A stretch of DNA of 64,000 nucleotides from Bernardetia sp. (GCA_020630575.1 JAHDBD010000010.1:1-64000), one strand, 5' to 3'; counted from the first letter of the stretch, positions 52,141 to 61,234 are shown. Made by a program: numbers and translations. The notes: generated by a model from the sequence alone, not told the origin.

Positions 52141-52215
52141 TCGGGATAGCAGGATTCGAACCTGCGACCTCCACTTCCCAAAAGTGGCGCGATGACCGGA
52201 CTACGCTACATCCCG
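52141..52215 (-). tRNA. tRNA-Pro (anticodon TGG)
   Basis: Read on the minus strand the cloverleaf is complete. Acceptor arm CGGGATG pairs with TATCCCG, and the D arm contains AGTCCGGTCATC. The anticodon arm CCACT-TTTGGGA-AGTGG carries TGG, and the T arm GCAGGTTCGAATCCTGC is perfect. The discriminator is A, and CCA is not encoded. The C1-G72 pair and A73 are typical of tRNA-Pro. Two consensus promoters lie upstream. Confidence 0.95.
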
Positions 52216-52330
52216 ATTTATATGTATTATAAGTTAAATTATTTAACTTATTGTCTACTTCAAATGAGTTTCATTCTACTCTTTTTATATTATCTCATAT
52301 TATAATGAGACATCTAAAAAAATAGAAATA

Positions 52331-52362
52331 CAAAGGTAAGTATTTTCAAATATAAAAGCAAA
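52331..52362 (-). promoter_or_regulatory. Consensus promoter of tRNA-Pro (proximal)
   Basis: On the minus strand TTTG (52362-52359), a 20-nt spacer and TACCTTTG (52338-52331) form a perfect phylum-type promoter. The predicted start is about 52324, giving a ~110-nt 5' leader to the tRNA. Confidence 0.75.
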
Positions 52363-52454
52363 TATTTTTATAAAAGTAAACTGAATTATTTTTTATTTGT
52401 CAATCTTTCTAAAAATGCAAAATTCTTCTTTTAGCACTCCTTGAAATGGGAATA

Positions 52455-52486
52455 CAAAGGTAGGTGTTTAAATATTAAAAAGCAAA
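52455..52486 (-). promoter_or_regulatory. Second consensus promoter of tRNA-Pro (distal, duplicated)
   Basis: An exact second match, TTTG (52486-52483), 20-nt spacer, TACCTTTG (52462-52455), 124 bp upstream of the first. The two promoters and their surroundings (AATACAAAGGTA on the plus strand) are alike, so this is a tandem duplication. Both face the tRNA. Confidence 0.7.
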
Positions 52487-52843
52487 TAAATCTATAAAAA
52501 CAACAAAGAATTTATTTAAGAATAGGTAGTGTATTCGTTAGTGTCGCTACACTAAAACAACAACAAAAGCGAAACAAAGACGAGTAATACCTTTATAACC
52601 TTTAATGGTTTACTTTCTCACTCTAAAGAGTAAACTACATTTCATTATGTCGTTATTAGTAATAAACCTTATCACGGTTTTTATTAAGGTAGTTCAGATT
52701 TCCAGTCGGAACATCAAAAACAGTATTTTATCAAATTCAACAGTCTAGAAGACTGTTATACAAAATAACTGTAATAACCTTTAATAAAAATACCAATAAC
52801 GACATATATACTAGAGTAGTTTGTCTTTTTTTGAGATGACTAT
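52487..52843. repeat. Stretch packed with short palindromes
   Basis: Several stem-loops lie in 350 gene-free bases. TTAGTGT-CGCT-ACACTAA is near 52533, ACCTTA...TAAGGT near 52667-52692, and AACAGTC-TAGAA-GACTGTT at 52739-52757. An inverted pair, TATGTCGTTATT (about 52647) and AATAACGACATA (about 52794), is 130 bp apart. The GTCGTTATTGGTA unit recalls the hairpin family near 6.1, 26.3 and 31.9 kb. No coding frame. Confidence 0.5.
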
Positions 52844-54736
52844 TTACTCTCTTTCAGAAAGTTCTAACCAACGCATTTCTTTTTCATCAAGCGTATTTAC
52901 AATGACTTCCATTTCAGCACTCCATTTTGAAATTTTATCATAATCTGTTTCTCCACTATTCATAAGAGAAACTAATTCTTCTTTTTGCTTAGTAAGCTTT
53001 GCAATTTCTTTCTCAGTAGTTTCTAATTCTTGCTTTTCTTTAAAACTAAGTTTGTTAGAAGTATTTGTCTTTACTGGCGCAATCGAATGAGCATTTTTGT
53101 TAGAAGGTTTGTTTTGAGATTCTTTTATTTTCTCTAACTCCTCTTCTCTATAATCAGTATAATTTCCATTAAAATCTCTAATTTCTCCTTCGCCTTCAAA
53201 TACAAAAAGATGTTCTACTAGATTATCTAAGAAATACCTATCGTGAGAAACCAAAATCAAACAACCACCATAATTAGATAAAAATTCTTCTAAAACAGAA
53301 AGCGTTTGCAAATCTAAATCATTTGTAGGCTCATCAAGAATCAAGAAATTAGGCATTTTTATCAGAATCTGTAAAAGCTGCAAACGTCTTTTTTCTCCTC
53401 CCGAAAGCGTACCTACGTTTTTGTATTGCTGTGCTGGTGGAAAGTTAAATTGAGTAAGAAGCTGCGAAGCCGAAACTTGATGACCTTCTGAGACTGTCGC
53501 CATTTCTCCAATCGCTTGAATAACTTCAATAACACGCATAGAATCATCAAAAGAAGGAGGCATTTGGGTATAATATCCAAAGTGTGTATTTTCTCCTTTT
53601 TCAATATGTCCTTTTGTTGGTTCTAATGCGCCTGTCAAAAGAGAAAGGAAAGTAGATTTTCCTGCTCCATTTTTTCCTATAATCCCAATTCTTTCTCCTC
53701 TTACAAATTTGTAATTAAATTTATCAAGAATTTTCTGTCTTCCTTTTTCACTTTGAAAATCAAAACTCACATCGTGAAGTTCAATAATTTTTTTTCCTTG
53801 GCGTTTTGCACCAAATTGAATATCCATATTGTTTCCTTCTGGACGTGTACTTGCCTTTTCTTTTATACCTTCAAAGGCTTCTACTCTATATTTTGCTTTT
53901 GTGCCTCGTGCTTTTGGCTGTCTTCTAATCCAATCCAACTCTTTTTTCATAAGTTGGTGTGCTTTATCTGCTTCGGTGTGTGCTTGTGCAATTCTTTCAG
54001 ATTTCAATTCTAAAAATTGTCCATAATTTGCCTCATAACGATAAATATGTCCGTTATCCAACTCAAAAATTCGATTACAAATTTTATCTAAAAAGTATCT
54101 ATCATGAGTAATAAGGAGTAAAGTCGTGTTTGAAGAAGCCCAATAATTTTCTAGCCATTCGATAGTTGCTAAATCCAAATGGTTGGTAGGCTCATCTAAA
54201 AGCCACAAATCTGGCTCGTCTAAAAGGAGTTTTGCAAGTGCAACACGCTTTTTTTGTCCTCCAGAAAGTTGAGCAATTCCTTTTTCTGTATCTTCTAAAC
54301 CTAGTTTTGAAGTAACTTCTTTTATTTTGGCATCATACGCCCAAGCATCTAAACGTTCCATTTCGTTCATTGCTTTTTCCATTCTTTCAGCATCTTCTAT
54401 ATTTTCAGGCAAAATGGAAGTTTCATAATTACGAATAGCCGTAATGGTCGGACTATCAGCCTGTACAATCGCTTCCCAAATCGTTTTATTGAGTGGCAAG
54501 TCTGGGTCTTGAGCCAAATAACCCACTCTCACACCTTGACGCAAACTTACATCTCCTTTATCTGGATTGACTATTTTTGCTAATATTTTAAGAAGTGTAG
54601 ATTTTCCTGCTCCATTTTTACCTACTAAAGCTACTTTTTCGCCTTGTGAAATTCCAAAATTCAAATCATTGAAGAGGAATCTATCTCCATAAGTTTTGGA
54701 AAGATGCTCGCCCGAAATAAGGTTGATTGCTGCCAT
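52844..54736 (-). CDS. ABC-F family ATPase (Uup/EttA-like)
   Basis: 630 residues: two ABC ATPase domains on one chain without membrane segments. Walker A GKNGAGKSTLL occurs in both (~38 and ~345), with ABC signatures QLSGGQKKR and LSGGEKRRL, and Walker B LWLLDEPTNHLDL and FLILDEPTNDLDL. An interdomain linker (~245-310, with RRQPKARGTKAKY) and a C-terminal coiled coil (~555-625: SFKEKQELETTEKEIAKLTK) resemble Uup. ABC-F proteins bind the ribosome E site and relieve stalled or slow translation; Uup also has DNA-linked phenotypes. The C-terminal coiled coil favours Uup over EttA. A TACCTTTG -7 box lies at 54801-54794, about 60 nt upstream, though without a clear -33 box. Confidence 0.92.
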   Translation of the reverse strand: MAAINLISGEHLSKTYGDRFLFNDLNFGISQGEKVALVGKNGAGKSTLLKILAKIVNPDKGDVSLRQGVRVGYLAQDPDLPLNKTIWEAIVQADSPTITAIRNYETSILPENIEDAERMEKAMNEMERLDAWAYDAKIKEVTSKLGLEDTEKGIAQLSGGQKKRVALAKLLLDEPDLWLLDEPTNHLDLATIEWLENYWASSNTTLLLITHDRYFLDKICNRIFELDNGHIYRYEANYGQFLELKSERIAQAHTEADKAHQLMKKELDWIRRQPKARGTKAKYRVEAFEGIKEKASTRPEGNNMDIQFGAKRQGKKIIELHDVSFDFQSEKGRQKILDKFNYKFVRGERIGIIGKNGAGKSTFLSLLTGALEPTKGHIEKGENTHFGYYTQMPPSFDDSMRVIEVIQAIGEMATVSEGHQVSASQLLTQFNFPPAQQYKNVGTLSGGEKRRLQLLQILIKMPNFLILDEPTNDLDLQTLSVLEEFLSNYGGCLILVSHDRYFLDNLVEHLFVFEGEGEIRDFNGNYTDYREEELEKIKESQNKPSNKNAHSIAPVKTNTSNKLSFKEKQELETTEKEIAKLTKQKEELVSLMNSGETDYDKISKWSAEMEVIVNTLDEKEMRWLELSERE

Positions 54737-55138
54737 TTTATATATAAATTTGCTCGTTTTGTATCTAGTTTATTATCTTGCCTTTTGTGGCTGCAAAGGT
54801 AGTGTTTTTTTGTTGCATTTGTTATAAAAGCTGTTTTTTTTAAAAAAGGTGATAACGATTTTTCAAAAAATAAGGAAGCCTCTTTCTAATAAAGTATTTG
54901 AAAGTAAAAAACAAGTGGAAGAATGTTTACAAAGATGGGTAGAAGAATAGAAAGACAACCTCAAAGAGTAATAAAGCTAACTTTACTTGAATTGAAAGAG
55001 AAGAATAGAATTTATTTTTTTATAAGCTAAATGAGTATATAATGCGTCTTCTAGTATTTTTCAATACCACGACGAATAACTTTCTAAAAAATTGGTCTTA
55101 AACTGCTTCATAAAAGCATTTGTCAGAACTATAATAGT
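54737..55138. other. Gene-free stretch between the ABC-F gene and folC
   Basis: About 400 bases. On the minus strand a short frame (MKQFKTNFLESYSSWY, then TGA, then KILEDALYTH) hints at a decayed gene, perhaps a transposase, but no family can be named. Otherwise only the ABC-F promoter region (-7-like box at 54794-54801) is visible. Confidence 0.35.
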
Positions 55139-56521
55139 TTACACTACTTCTGCTACCACAAAAGCACTTCCACCAACATAAATAAAATCTTTTTGATTTT
55201 CAATTGCTTCAGAATCTTTCTTTGCAGCATTTAAAGCAGCTTCCACGCTTTCATAAACCTCTCCATTTAGACCAAAACCTTCTGCTTTGCTTTTCAAAAT
55301 ACTTACCTCTAAACCACGAGGCACATTGGGTTTACAAAAGTAAAAAACTGTCTTTTGAGTAATTTTTTCTTGTAATTGTTTACTTAAAAGATTAAAAATT
55401 TTATCTAAATCCTTATCATTGACTGCACCAAAAACTACTCGTAAGTTAGAATAATTTCCTTTTGCTAATTCAAATTTAAGTTGAGAAATAACTTGATTGA
55501 TTCCGTCTTCGTTATGAGCAATATCACAAATTATAGTTGAGTTTTCATTTTCTTTGCTTAACCTATACCAACGTCCTTTTAATCCTGTTTTCTGAGCAGC
55601 ATTTCTTAGTCCTTTCATTAAATTTTCTATTGTAAAAGTAAAACTATCTTCTTTTCGGTGAGATTTTATCTTTTTAAGTTTTTCCAAAGCACAGATAACG
55701 CCTACTAGATTTTGCTTTTGATAAACTCCTTTCAAATCTAATTCTATACCATTACGCATATATATAAAAGGTTTTCCTTCTATCCATTTTCCTTCCTTGG
55801 CACTGATATTAAAAGTTCCCATTTCATTTTGTTCAATATCATATTGATCAGTTGCAAAAATAAGTTCAGCATTATTTTTTTGAGCAATTTCTTCGAAAAC
55901 AGATGTTGTTTCTTCTTGTTTTTGATTAATAATTACTGGCGTATTTGGTTTGATAATTCCTGCTTTTTCGGCTGCAATTTTATCTAAAGAATCTCCTAGG
56001 AACTGTTGATGATCAAATCCAATATTTGTAATAATAGAAAGTAAAGGCGAAATTACGTTGGTAGCATCTAATCGCCCTCCCATTCCGACTTCAATAATAG
56101 CAATATCTACTTTTTTATAGGCAAAATATTCAAATGCCATAGCAACAGTAACCTCAAAAAAAGAAGGTGAGATAGATGTAATAGTAGTTCGTATTTTTTC
56201 TACAAAACTGATAACAAATTCTTGTTCTATTTCTTCTCCATTTAATCTAATTCGTTCTGTAAAATTTTTGAGATGAGGCGACGTATAAAGTCCAACATTG
56301 TACCCTGCTGATTGTAAAACAGAAGCAATCATGTGAGAAGTGCTACCTTTTCCGTTTGTTCCTGCTAAATGAATAGTATCAAATTTCTGTTCGGGATTAC
56401 CCAACTGTTTACACAGAATTTTAATATTATCTAAATCATTTCTATAGGCTGCACCTCCTACTCGTTGAAACATAGGAAGTTGTGCAAAAAGATAGTCTAG
56501 GGTTTGTTGATAAGTAAACAA
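55139..56521 (-). CDS. folC: Dihydrofolate synthase / folylpolyglutamate synthase
   Basis: 460 residues of the Mur-ligase-like FolC family: P-loop HLAGTNGKGSTSHMIASVLQ (~54), SPHLKNFTERIRLNGEEI, FEVTVAMAFEYFAYKKVD, EVGMGGRLDATNVI, ITNIGFDHQQFLGDSLDKIA and ADAPTED-type C-terminal domain segments (GRWYRLSKENE, CDIAHNEDGINQVI, GAVNDKDLDKI). FolC joins dihydropteroate to glutamate and lengthens the polyglutamate tail of folates in the cytoplasm. Start: a TTG at 56521, since family members begin with xYxxTLDYLFxQLP; no ATG is available upstream in frame. Transcribed alone on the minus strand. Confidence 0.93.
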   Translation of the reverse strand: MFTYQQTLDYLFAQLPMFQRVGGAAYRNDLDNIKILCKQLGNPEQKFDTIHLAGTNGKGSTSHMIASVLQSAGYNVGLYTSPHLKNFTERIRLNGEEIEQEFVISFVEKIRTTITSISPSFFEVTVAMAFEYFAYKKVDIAIIEVGMGGRLDATNVISPLLSIITNIGFDHQQFLGDSLDKIAAEKAGIIKPNTPVIINQKQEETTSVFEEIAQKNNAELIFATDQYDIEQNEMGTFNISAKEGKWIEGKPFIYMRNGIELDLKGVYQKQNLVGVICALEKLKKIKSHRKEDSFTFTIENLMKGLRNAAQKTGLKGRWYRLSKENENSTIICDIAHNEDGINQVISQLKFELAKGNYSNLRVVFGAVNDKDLDKIFNLLSKQLQEKITQKTVFYFCKPNVPRGLEVSILKSKAEGFGLNGEVYESVEAALNAAKKDSEAIENQKDFIYVGGSAFVVAEVV

Positions 56522-56662
56522 AATATAAAGTATGAATTAAATTATTCGAAATATTTAAAAGGAAACAGATTACATTTTCCAAATAAGCGATAACAAATTT
56601 AGATAGAAAAATAGTTAATTCAAGCTATAAAAAATAATTTATAAGAAAGTCTAACTAATATC

Positions 56663-56694
56663 TTTTTTAGAATGATTAAAAATAGGTAACTTTG
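56663..56694 (+). promoter_or_regulatory. Probable promoter of the sterol desaturase-like gene
   Basis: TAACTTTG at 56687-56694 fits the -7 consensus. Twenty bases upstream is TTTT (56663-56666), one mismatch from TTTG. The predicted 5' leader is about 80 nt. Confidence 0.45.
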
Positions 56695-56779
56695 TAAAAG
56701 CAAAAAACACTTATTTACAAATAAATATTATTACTTCCATTCAAATAATAAATTAGTTTTTATACAAAATAAGTATTAT

Positions 56780-57736
56780 ATGTTCATACAGTATATTTTT
56801 TCATCTGCTTTTACCAATAAACCTATCTTTGATTTTGATAATTTAGAAACCTTCAATAATCAAATCAATGAATTAAACTTACCCCAAATAATAGTTTGGG
56901 CAATTCCTGTGATGCTTTCTTTGGTCGCTTTAGAGTATTATTTAGAGAGAAAAGAAAAAAAAGAACATCAAGACTCACACCTAACTTATAACAATCACAC
57001 TTTTTGGTCTTCTGTATTGATTGGTTTGGGCAATTTGATTTCTACAGCACTTGCTAAGGTATTTACTTTTGGTGTAATTCTTTTCTTTTTTAGTATTTCA
57101 CCTTTTTACGTTGAACCTTCTTGGTGGTCATTTATTGTTTGTTTTGTGGTTTTAGATTTTTGTAGATATTGGGCGCATCGTGTGGCACATCGTCAGCGTT
57201 TTTGGTGGGCTACTCACGTTACGCATCACTCTTCAGAAGATTATAACTTCGCTGTTTCGTTTCGTCTTTCTTGGGTTCAACAATTAAAAGTTATCTTTTT
57301 TGTGCCTGTTGCTCTCTTAGGTTTTCATCCTCTTACTTTCTTTATTTGCCATCAAATAGCAGTTTTGAATCAGTTTTGGATTCATACCGAACAGATTCGT
57401 AAAATGCCAGCTTGGTTTGAATATATCTTTGTAACACCTTCACATCATAGAGTTCATCACGGAACAAATGAACATTATATAGACAAAAATTATGGTTCTA
57501 CTTTTATTATTTGGGACAGAATTTTTGGTACTTTTGAACCCGAAGGAGAAAAAGTAAAATACGGAATTACGACACCAATTAACACAAAAAACCCTGTTCG
57601 TTTGGTTTTTCATGAATTTGTAGATATTGCAAAGGATTTGAAAAAGGTGCGTTCTCCAAAGCAGGTTTTCAAAGTTCTTTTTAGCCCTCCAGGGACTTAT
57701 GAGCCTAACAAAACTGATAACTCGGATACGTTATAA
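56780..57736 (+). CDS. Sterol desaturase / fatty-acid hydroxylase family protein
   Basis: 318 residues with several transmembrane helices (~30-55, 75-115, 170-190) and the three histidine boxes of the FA-hydroxylase superfamily: HRVAHRQRFWWATHVTHHS (~132-150), HTEQIRKMP and HHRVHHGTNEHYIDKNYGS (~222-240). They hold a di-iron centre for O2-dependent hydroxylation or desaturation of lipids in the inner membrane. Bacterial members act on carotenoids, fatty acids or hopanoid-like lipids; the substrate here is unknown. pdxH starts 32 bp downstream on the same strand, so the two may form one transcript. Confidence 0.88.
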   Translation: MFIQYIFSSAFTNKPIFDFDNLETFNNQINELNLPQIIVWAIPVMLSLVALEYYLERKEKKEHQDSHLTYNNHTFWSSVLIGLGNLISTALAKVFTFGVILFFFSISPFYVEPSWWSFIVCFVVLDFCRYWAHRVAHRQRFWWATHVTHHSSEDYNFAVSFRLSWVQQLKVIFFVPVALLGFHPLTFFICHQIAVLNQFWIHTEQIRKMPAWFEYIFVTPSHHRVHHGTNEHYIDKNYGSTFIIWDRIFGTFEPEGEKVKYGITTPINTKNPVRLVFHEFVDIAKDLKKVRSPKQVFKVLFSPPGTYEPNKTDNSDTL

Positions 57737-57768
57737 TTTTATTAAACAACTCTATTGATTACCAATTT

Positions 57769-58428
57769 ATGGATTTAGAAAATCTAAGACAAAACTATAC
57801 TAAAGCAGAATTTGATATAAAAAATGCTTTAGAAAATCCTGTTCAGCAGTTTGAAAAATGGTTTCAAGAAGCTTTAGATGCAGAACTTTCAGCCGAAGCT
57901 AATGCTATGGTACTTTCTACAATAGGAGAAAATAACCGTCCTTCAGCTCGTGTTGTTCTTTTAAAAAGCATTGATGAAGGGTTTGTTTTTTACACTAACT
58001 ATGAAAGTAGAAAAGGAGAAAATTTGGAAACAAATCCTTATGCTAGTCTCACTTTTTTTTGGGCAGAGTTAGAAAGACAAGTTCGAATAGAAGGAAGAGT
58101 AGAAAAAATTAGCGCAGAAAAATCTTCTGAATACTTCAAAAGTCGTCCTATTAAAAGTCAGATTGGAGCTATTGCTTCTCCTCAGAGTCGCATCTTGAAT
58201 AATAGAGAAGAGTTAGAAACATTATTTCATTCTATTGAAAAAAACTATGAGGAAACTAATTTTATAGAAAGACCTAAAAACTGGGGAGGTTATCGTTTAG
58301 TGCCTGATTATGTTGAGTTTTGGCAAGGAAGAAGCAGCCGTCTGCATGATAGAATTACTTATCTTTTGAAAGAACATGGAGACCAAAGGTATGGTTCTCT
58401 TTGGGAAATTGTTCGTCTTGCTCCTTAA
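57769..58428 (+). CDS. pdxH: Pyridoxamine 5'-phosphate oxidase
   Basis: 219 residues. Conserved blocks are MDLENLRQNYTKAEF, ANAMVLSTIGENNRPSARVV, LLKSIDEGFVFYTNYESRKG, WAELERQVRIEGRVEKI, YFKSRPIKSQIGAIASPQSR and the C-terminal PDYVEFWQGRSSRLHDRITY, with the FMN- and PLP-contacting Arg, Lys and His residues of PdxH. It oxidises pyridoxamine or pyridoxine 5'-phosphate to pyridoxal 5'-phosphate with O2, using FMN. It supplies PLP, for example to the class IV aminotransferase at 2.8 kb. The upstream neighbour (32 bp) is the sterol desaturase-like gene. Length normal. Confidence 0.95.
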   Translation: MDLENLRQNYTKAEFDIKNALENPVQQFEKWFQEALDAELSAEANAMVLSTIGENNRPSARVVLLKSIDEGFVFYTNYESRKGENLETNPYASLTFFWAELERQVRIEGRVEKISAEKSSEYFKSRPIKSQIGAIASPQSRILNNREELETLFHSIEKNYEETNFIERPKNWGGYRLVPDYVEFWQGRSSRLHDRITYLLKEHGDQRYGSLWEIVRLAP

Positions 58429-58459
58429 TTTAAGAATTCATTCGTTTTTTTATAAAATA

Positions 58460-58507
58460 AAAATCCCTTTCAATTTTTCTATTTTAGAAATGATGAAAGG
58501 GATTTTT
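58460..58507. terminator. Bidirectional terminator between pdxH and sucC
   Basis: AAAAATCCCTTTCA (58460-58473) pairs with TGAAAGGGATTTTT (58494-58507), with T runs on both strands; it serves the convergent pdxH and sucC genes. Confidence 0.85.
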
Positions 58508-58543
58508 GTTATGAAGTAATTCAGATAAAAGAATTAATTAGTA

Positions 58544-59758
58544 TTAACTAGCCAAAACTTCTTTTACTCTATCAGCAGCTTCTTTCAAAACAATTGCTGA
58601 AATTACATTTAAACCAGATTCTTTAATAATTTTTGCACCTTCTTCTGCATTTGTTCCTTGCAGACGAACAATAATTGGCACATCAATTTTACCAATATTT
58701 TTATAGGCTTCTACTACTCCGTTTGCAACTCTGTCACAACGAACAATTCCACCAAAAATATTAATCAAAATTGCTTTTACATTTGGATCTTTCAAGATGA
58801 TACGGAAACCTTTTTCTACTGTTTCAGCAGAAGCTCCACCTCCAACATCTAAGAAATTAGCAGGCTCACCACCAGCTAATTTAATCATATCCATTGTAGC
58901 CATCGCAAGACCAGCTCCATTTACCATACAACCTACGTTTCCGTCAAGTTTTACGTAATTTAAGCCAAATTTACTTGCTTCTACTTCTAATGGAGATTCT
59001 TCAGACTCATCTCTAAGTTCTGCCAATTCTTTATGACGATAAAAGGCATTATCATCCAAATTAATTTTTGAATCTACTGCCAAAACTCTGTTGTCAGATG
59101 TTTTGAAAGCAGGATTAATTTCCACTTGAGAAGCATCAATACCAATGTAGGCAGCATACAAAGATTTAATGAACTTAGTCATTTCTTTGAGTGCCTTTCC
59201 TTCTAAGCCCAAAGCAAATGCTACTTTTTGCGCTTGGAAAGATTGCAAACCTAATTTTGGATCAATCCATTCTTTAATAATTTTTTCTGGGTGATGTTCT
59301 GCTACTTCTTCAATATCTACACCACCTTCTTGGCTTGCCATAATCACGTTACAATTTTTGTCTCTGTCTAAAAGAACAGCTACATAAAATTCTTTGATTT
59401 CAGACTCACCTTTGTAATAAACATCTTGTGCTAACAAAACTTTATTTACTTTTTTGCCTTCTTCACCAGTTTGGTGAGTTACAAGTACGTTTCCTAGAAG
59501 TTGTTTTGCTTTTTCAGCAGCATCTTCAGGAGACTTTCCTAGCATTACGCCATTATAATCTGTACCTACAACTTTTCCTTTTCCACGTCCACCTGCGTGA
59601 ATTTGTGCTTTTACAACAATCCAGTCTGTGCCAGTTTGTTCTCTAAGTTGTTTGGAAGCATCAGCAGCTTTTGCAGCAGAATCAATTACGATTCCTTCTT
59701 GAATTGCAACTCCGTATTTTTTGAGTAGTTCTTTACCTTGATACTCGTGAATGTTCAT
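58544..59758 (-). CDS. sucC: Succinate-CoA ligase, ADP-forming, beta subunit
   Basis: 404 residues. The ATP-grasp domain (MNIHEYQGKELLKKYGV, KAQIHAGGRGKGKVVGTDYN, QEGGVDIEEVAEHHPEKI) and the CoA-ligase domain (GLNYVKLDGNVGCMVNGAGL, ANFLDVGGGASAETVEKGFR, ILINIFGGIVRCDRVANGVV) are complete, with the GGxNxxD-type nucleotide and phosphate loops. SucC pairs with SucD to convert succinyl-CoA to succinate with ATP formation in the citric acid cycle. Unlike in many bacteria, sucD does not follow it here, so it must be encoded elsewhere. Monocistronic by context. Confidence 0.96.
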   Translation of the reverse strand: MNIHEYQGKELLKKYGVAIQEGIVIDSAAKAADASKQLREQTGTDWIVVKAQIHAGGRGKGKVVGTDYNGVMLGKSPEDAAEKAKQLLGNVLVTHQTGEEGKKVNKVLLAQDVYYKGESEIKEFYVAVLLDRDKNCNVIMASQEGGVDIEEVAEHHPEKIIKEWIDPKLGLQSFQAQKVAFALGLEGKALKEMTKFIKSLYAAYIGIDASQVEINPAFKTSDNRVLAVDSKINLDDNAFYRHKELAELRDESEESPLEVEASKFGLNYVKLDGNVGCMVNGAGLAMATMDMIKLAGGEPANFLDVGGGASAETVEKGFRIILKDPNVKAILINIFGGIVRCDRVANGVVEAYKNIGKIDVPIIVRLQGTNAEEGAKIIKESGLNVISAIVLKEAADRVKEVLAS

Positions 59759-59914
59759 ATAAAAAATGATGGTAAAATGAAAAACTATTTAATTTTGATT
59801 AAAATTACAATGAAAAGAGTAGAATTACAAGCCAATTTAGAATTTAGAAGTCAGAATTGATAAGTAAATCAAAAACTGAGGAAATAGCTTGTCTTATTAA
59901 CGTTCGTTTTTAAT

Positions 59915-59958
59915 CAAAAATCTTCTCTAGTGGCATAAAGCAATAGAGAAGATTTTTG
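59915..59958 (-). terminator. Terminator of the thioesterase gene
   Basis: CAAAAATCTTCTCTA and TAGAGAAGATTTTTG form a perfect 15-bp stem with a 14-nt loop, 35 bp behind the thioesterase stop. Confidence 0.85.
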
Positions 59959-59992
59959 AAAGATAATTATAATAGAGTTGAATTATCAAAAA

Positions 59993-60409
59993 TTAATTAC
60001 TTAACTCTCCTACAAACATTTCTCTTATTTCTTCTGTCGTTGCAATTGCTCGTTGTGTTTTTCCATCAAAAAGAACAAAAGTAACCACAGCATCACAAAC
60101 TACTGTATCTGTATTTTCTAAATAAATAGTTTGTTTGAATGTACTTGTTTTACTTCCTACTTCAGCTAAAGTTTGTAATTTGCTTTTAATGACAATAGTT
60201 TGTCCAACAGAAGCAGGATAACGGTAGTTGATGTTTACATTTACCACCACAAACATAATGTTTTTCTTTTGTAGTGTCTTGAGAGCATCACTTTCTTCAA
60301 AAAATGCCCATCTAGCTTCCTCAAAAAACTCTAAATAACGAGCATTATTAACGTGCTGATAGCCATCTAAATGATAACCACGTACTTTTATCTTTATTTC
60401 TTTTGACAT
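59993..60409 (-). CDS. Acyl-CoA thioesterase, hot-dog fold
   Basis: 138 residues. VRGYHLDGYQHVNNARYLEF carries the D-x-x-x-H-V-N-N motif with the catalytic Asp of the 4-hydroxybenzoyl-CoA thioesterase/YbgC/FadM group, then FFEEARWAFFEESD, NINYRYPASVGQTIVIKSKL and a C-terminal sheet. It hydrolyses acyl-CoA or acyl-ACP thioesters; the acyl specificity cannot be read from the sequence. Cytoplasmic. It sits between sucC and a lipoprotein gene, all on the minus strand but with gaps and a terminator, so separate units. Confidence 0.88.
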   Translation of the reverse strand: MSKEIKIKVRGYHLDGYQHVNNARYLEFFEEARWAFFEESDALKTLQKKNIMFVVVNVNINYRYPASVGQTIVIKSKLQTLAEVGSKTSTFKQTIYLENTDTVVCDAVVTFVLFDGKTQRAIATTEEIREMFVGELSN

Positions 60410-60478
60410 TGCAATTATTTTTTCTGAATAAGTAAAAACTAAATAATTAGATTTGTGTGTGTTTGTATAACTGTGAGT

Positions 60479-61234
60479 TTATTGAACTAATTTGAATTTT
60501 CTTTCTATAATAAAAGTCCCATCAAGAGTTGTTAGAACAATTGAAAATTTATCTCCTGTAAAGTCTTCAAACTTATATATTTCTTGATTAGCACCTAAAC
60601 CTAAAGTCATTGTATTATCATCTTGGTTATATTTCCATACATTAAATCCAGCAGGTTTTTCAGGTGATGTACACACATTACTTTGAAACTTTTGTATCCT
60701 TCCATCAATATCTTCTTCAGAAGTTACCTCTGAACGACGAATAAAATTATGGTAAAGTTGATTAAAACAGTTAAGATTGGATGGATTTCCATTAATTATA
60801 TGAGCTGTTTGTTGCCAACGTTTTTCATATCTTCCTGTTAGCTGTGCTTGTATAGAATTTTTTATTGTAACAGTATTTACATTTTCAGTAAGCAAATTAG
60901 GTGTTTTTACAATAGTTGTAGTATACCAATTATTTAAATCCTCTTTTTCAATATTTACATAATAGTCAAATATCTTAAAATCTAAAGCAACTTGTACACG
61001 TCCTTCTTTATCTGAATAAAAAGATTTCATTATTGGGTTTTGATCTTTCATCAAATCGTTCTCATTTAAAAACAAATCCACTTTTGCATTAGGCACAGGC
61101 AAACCTGCTGTATCAACTACATACAAATCTAAAAGACGGATAGGTTCTTCAATCCCTTCTCTACCTCCACAAGAAGTCAAAGCAAGTAAACATAAAAAAA
61201 CTAAAACAAAAAGACTAAAATATTTATTTTTCAT
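60479..61234 (-). CDS. Predicted lipoprotein with N-terminal Ig-like (carboxypeptidase-regulatory-like) domain
   Basis: 251 residues from ATG 61234 (an upstream start at 61264 adds ten basic residues). A signal peptide with lipobox LALTSC is followed by GGREGIEEPIRLLDLYVVDT and AGLPVPNAKVDLFLNEND, then YSDKEGRVQVAL. This pattern (D-x-x-G-x-P-V-x-x-A-x-V then D-x-x-G-x) is that of CarboxypepD_reg-like beta-sandwich domains used on the Bacteroidota surface. The C-terminal ~120 residues (RYEKRWQQTAHIINGNPSNL, VWKYNQDDNTMTLGLGANQE) form an unknown domain. Presumed outer-membrane lipoprotein. Monocistronic; function unknown. Confidence 0.65.
   Translation of the reverse strand: MKNKYFSLFVLVFLCLLALTSCGGREGIEEPIRLLDLYVVDTAGLPVPNAKVDLFLNENDLMKDQNPIMKSFYSDKEGRVQVALDFKIFDYYVNIEKEDLNNWYTTTIVKTPNLLTENVNTVTIKNSIQAQLTGRYEKRWQQTAHIINGNPSNLNCFNQLYHNFIRRSEVTSEEDIDGRIQKFQSNVCTSPEKPAGFNVWKYNQDDNTMTLGLGANQEIYKFEDFTGDKFSIVLTTLDGTFIIERKFKLVQ

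Noticed and set aside
54840-55135. Possible decayed transposase upstream of the ABC-F gene
   Set aside because: Only a short interrupted frame is visible and no transposase motif can be identified, so it is reported as a gene-free stretch.
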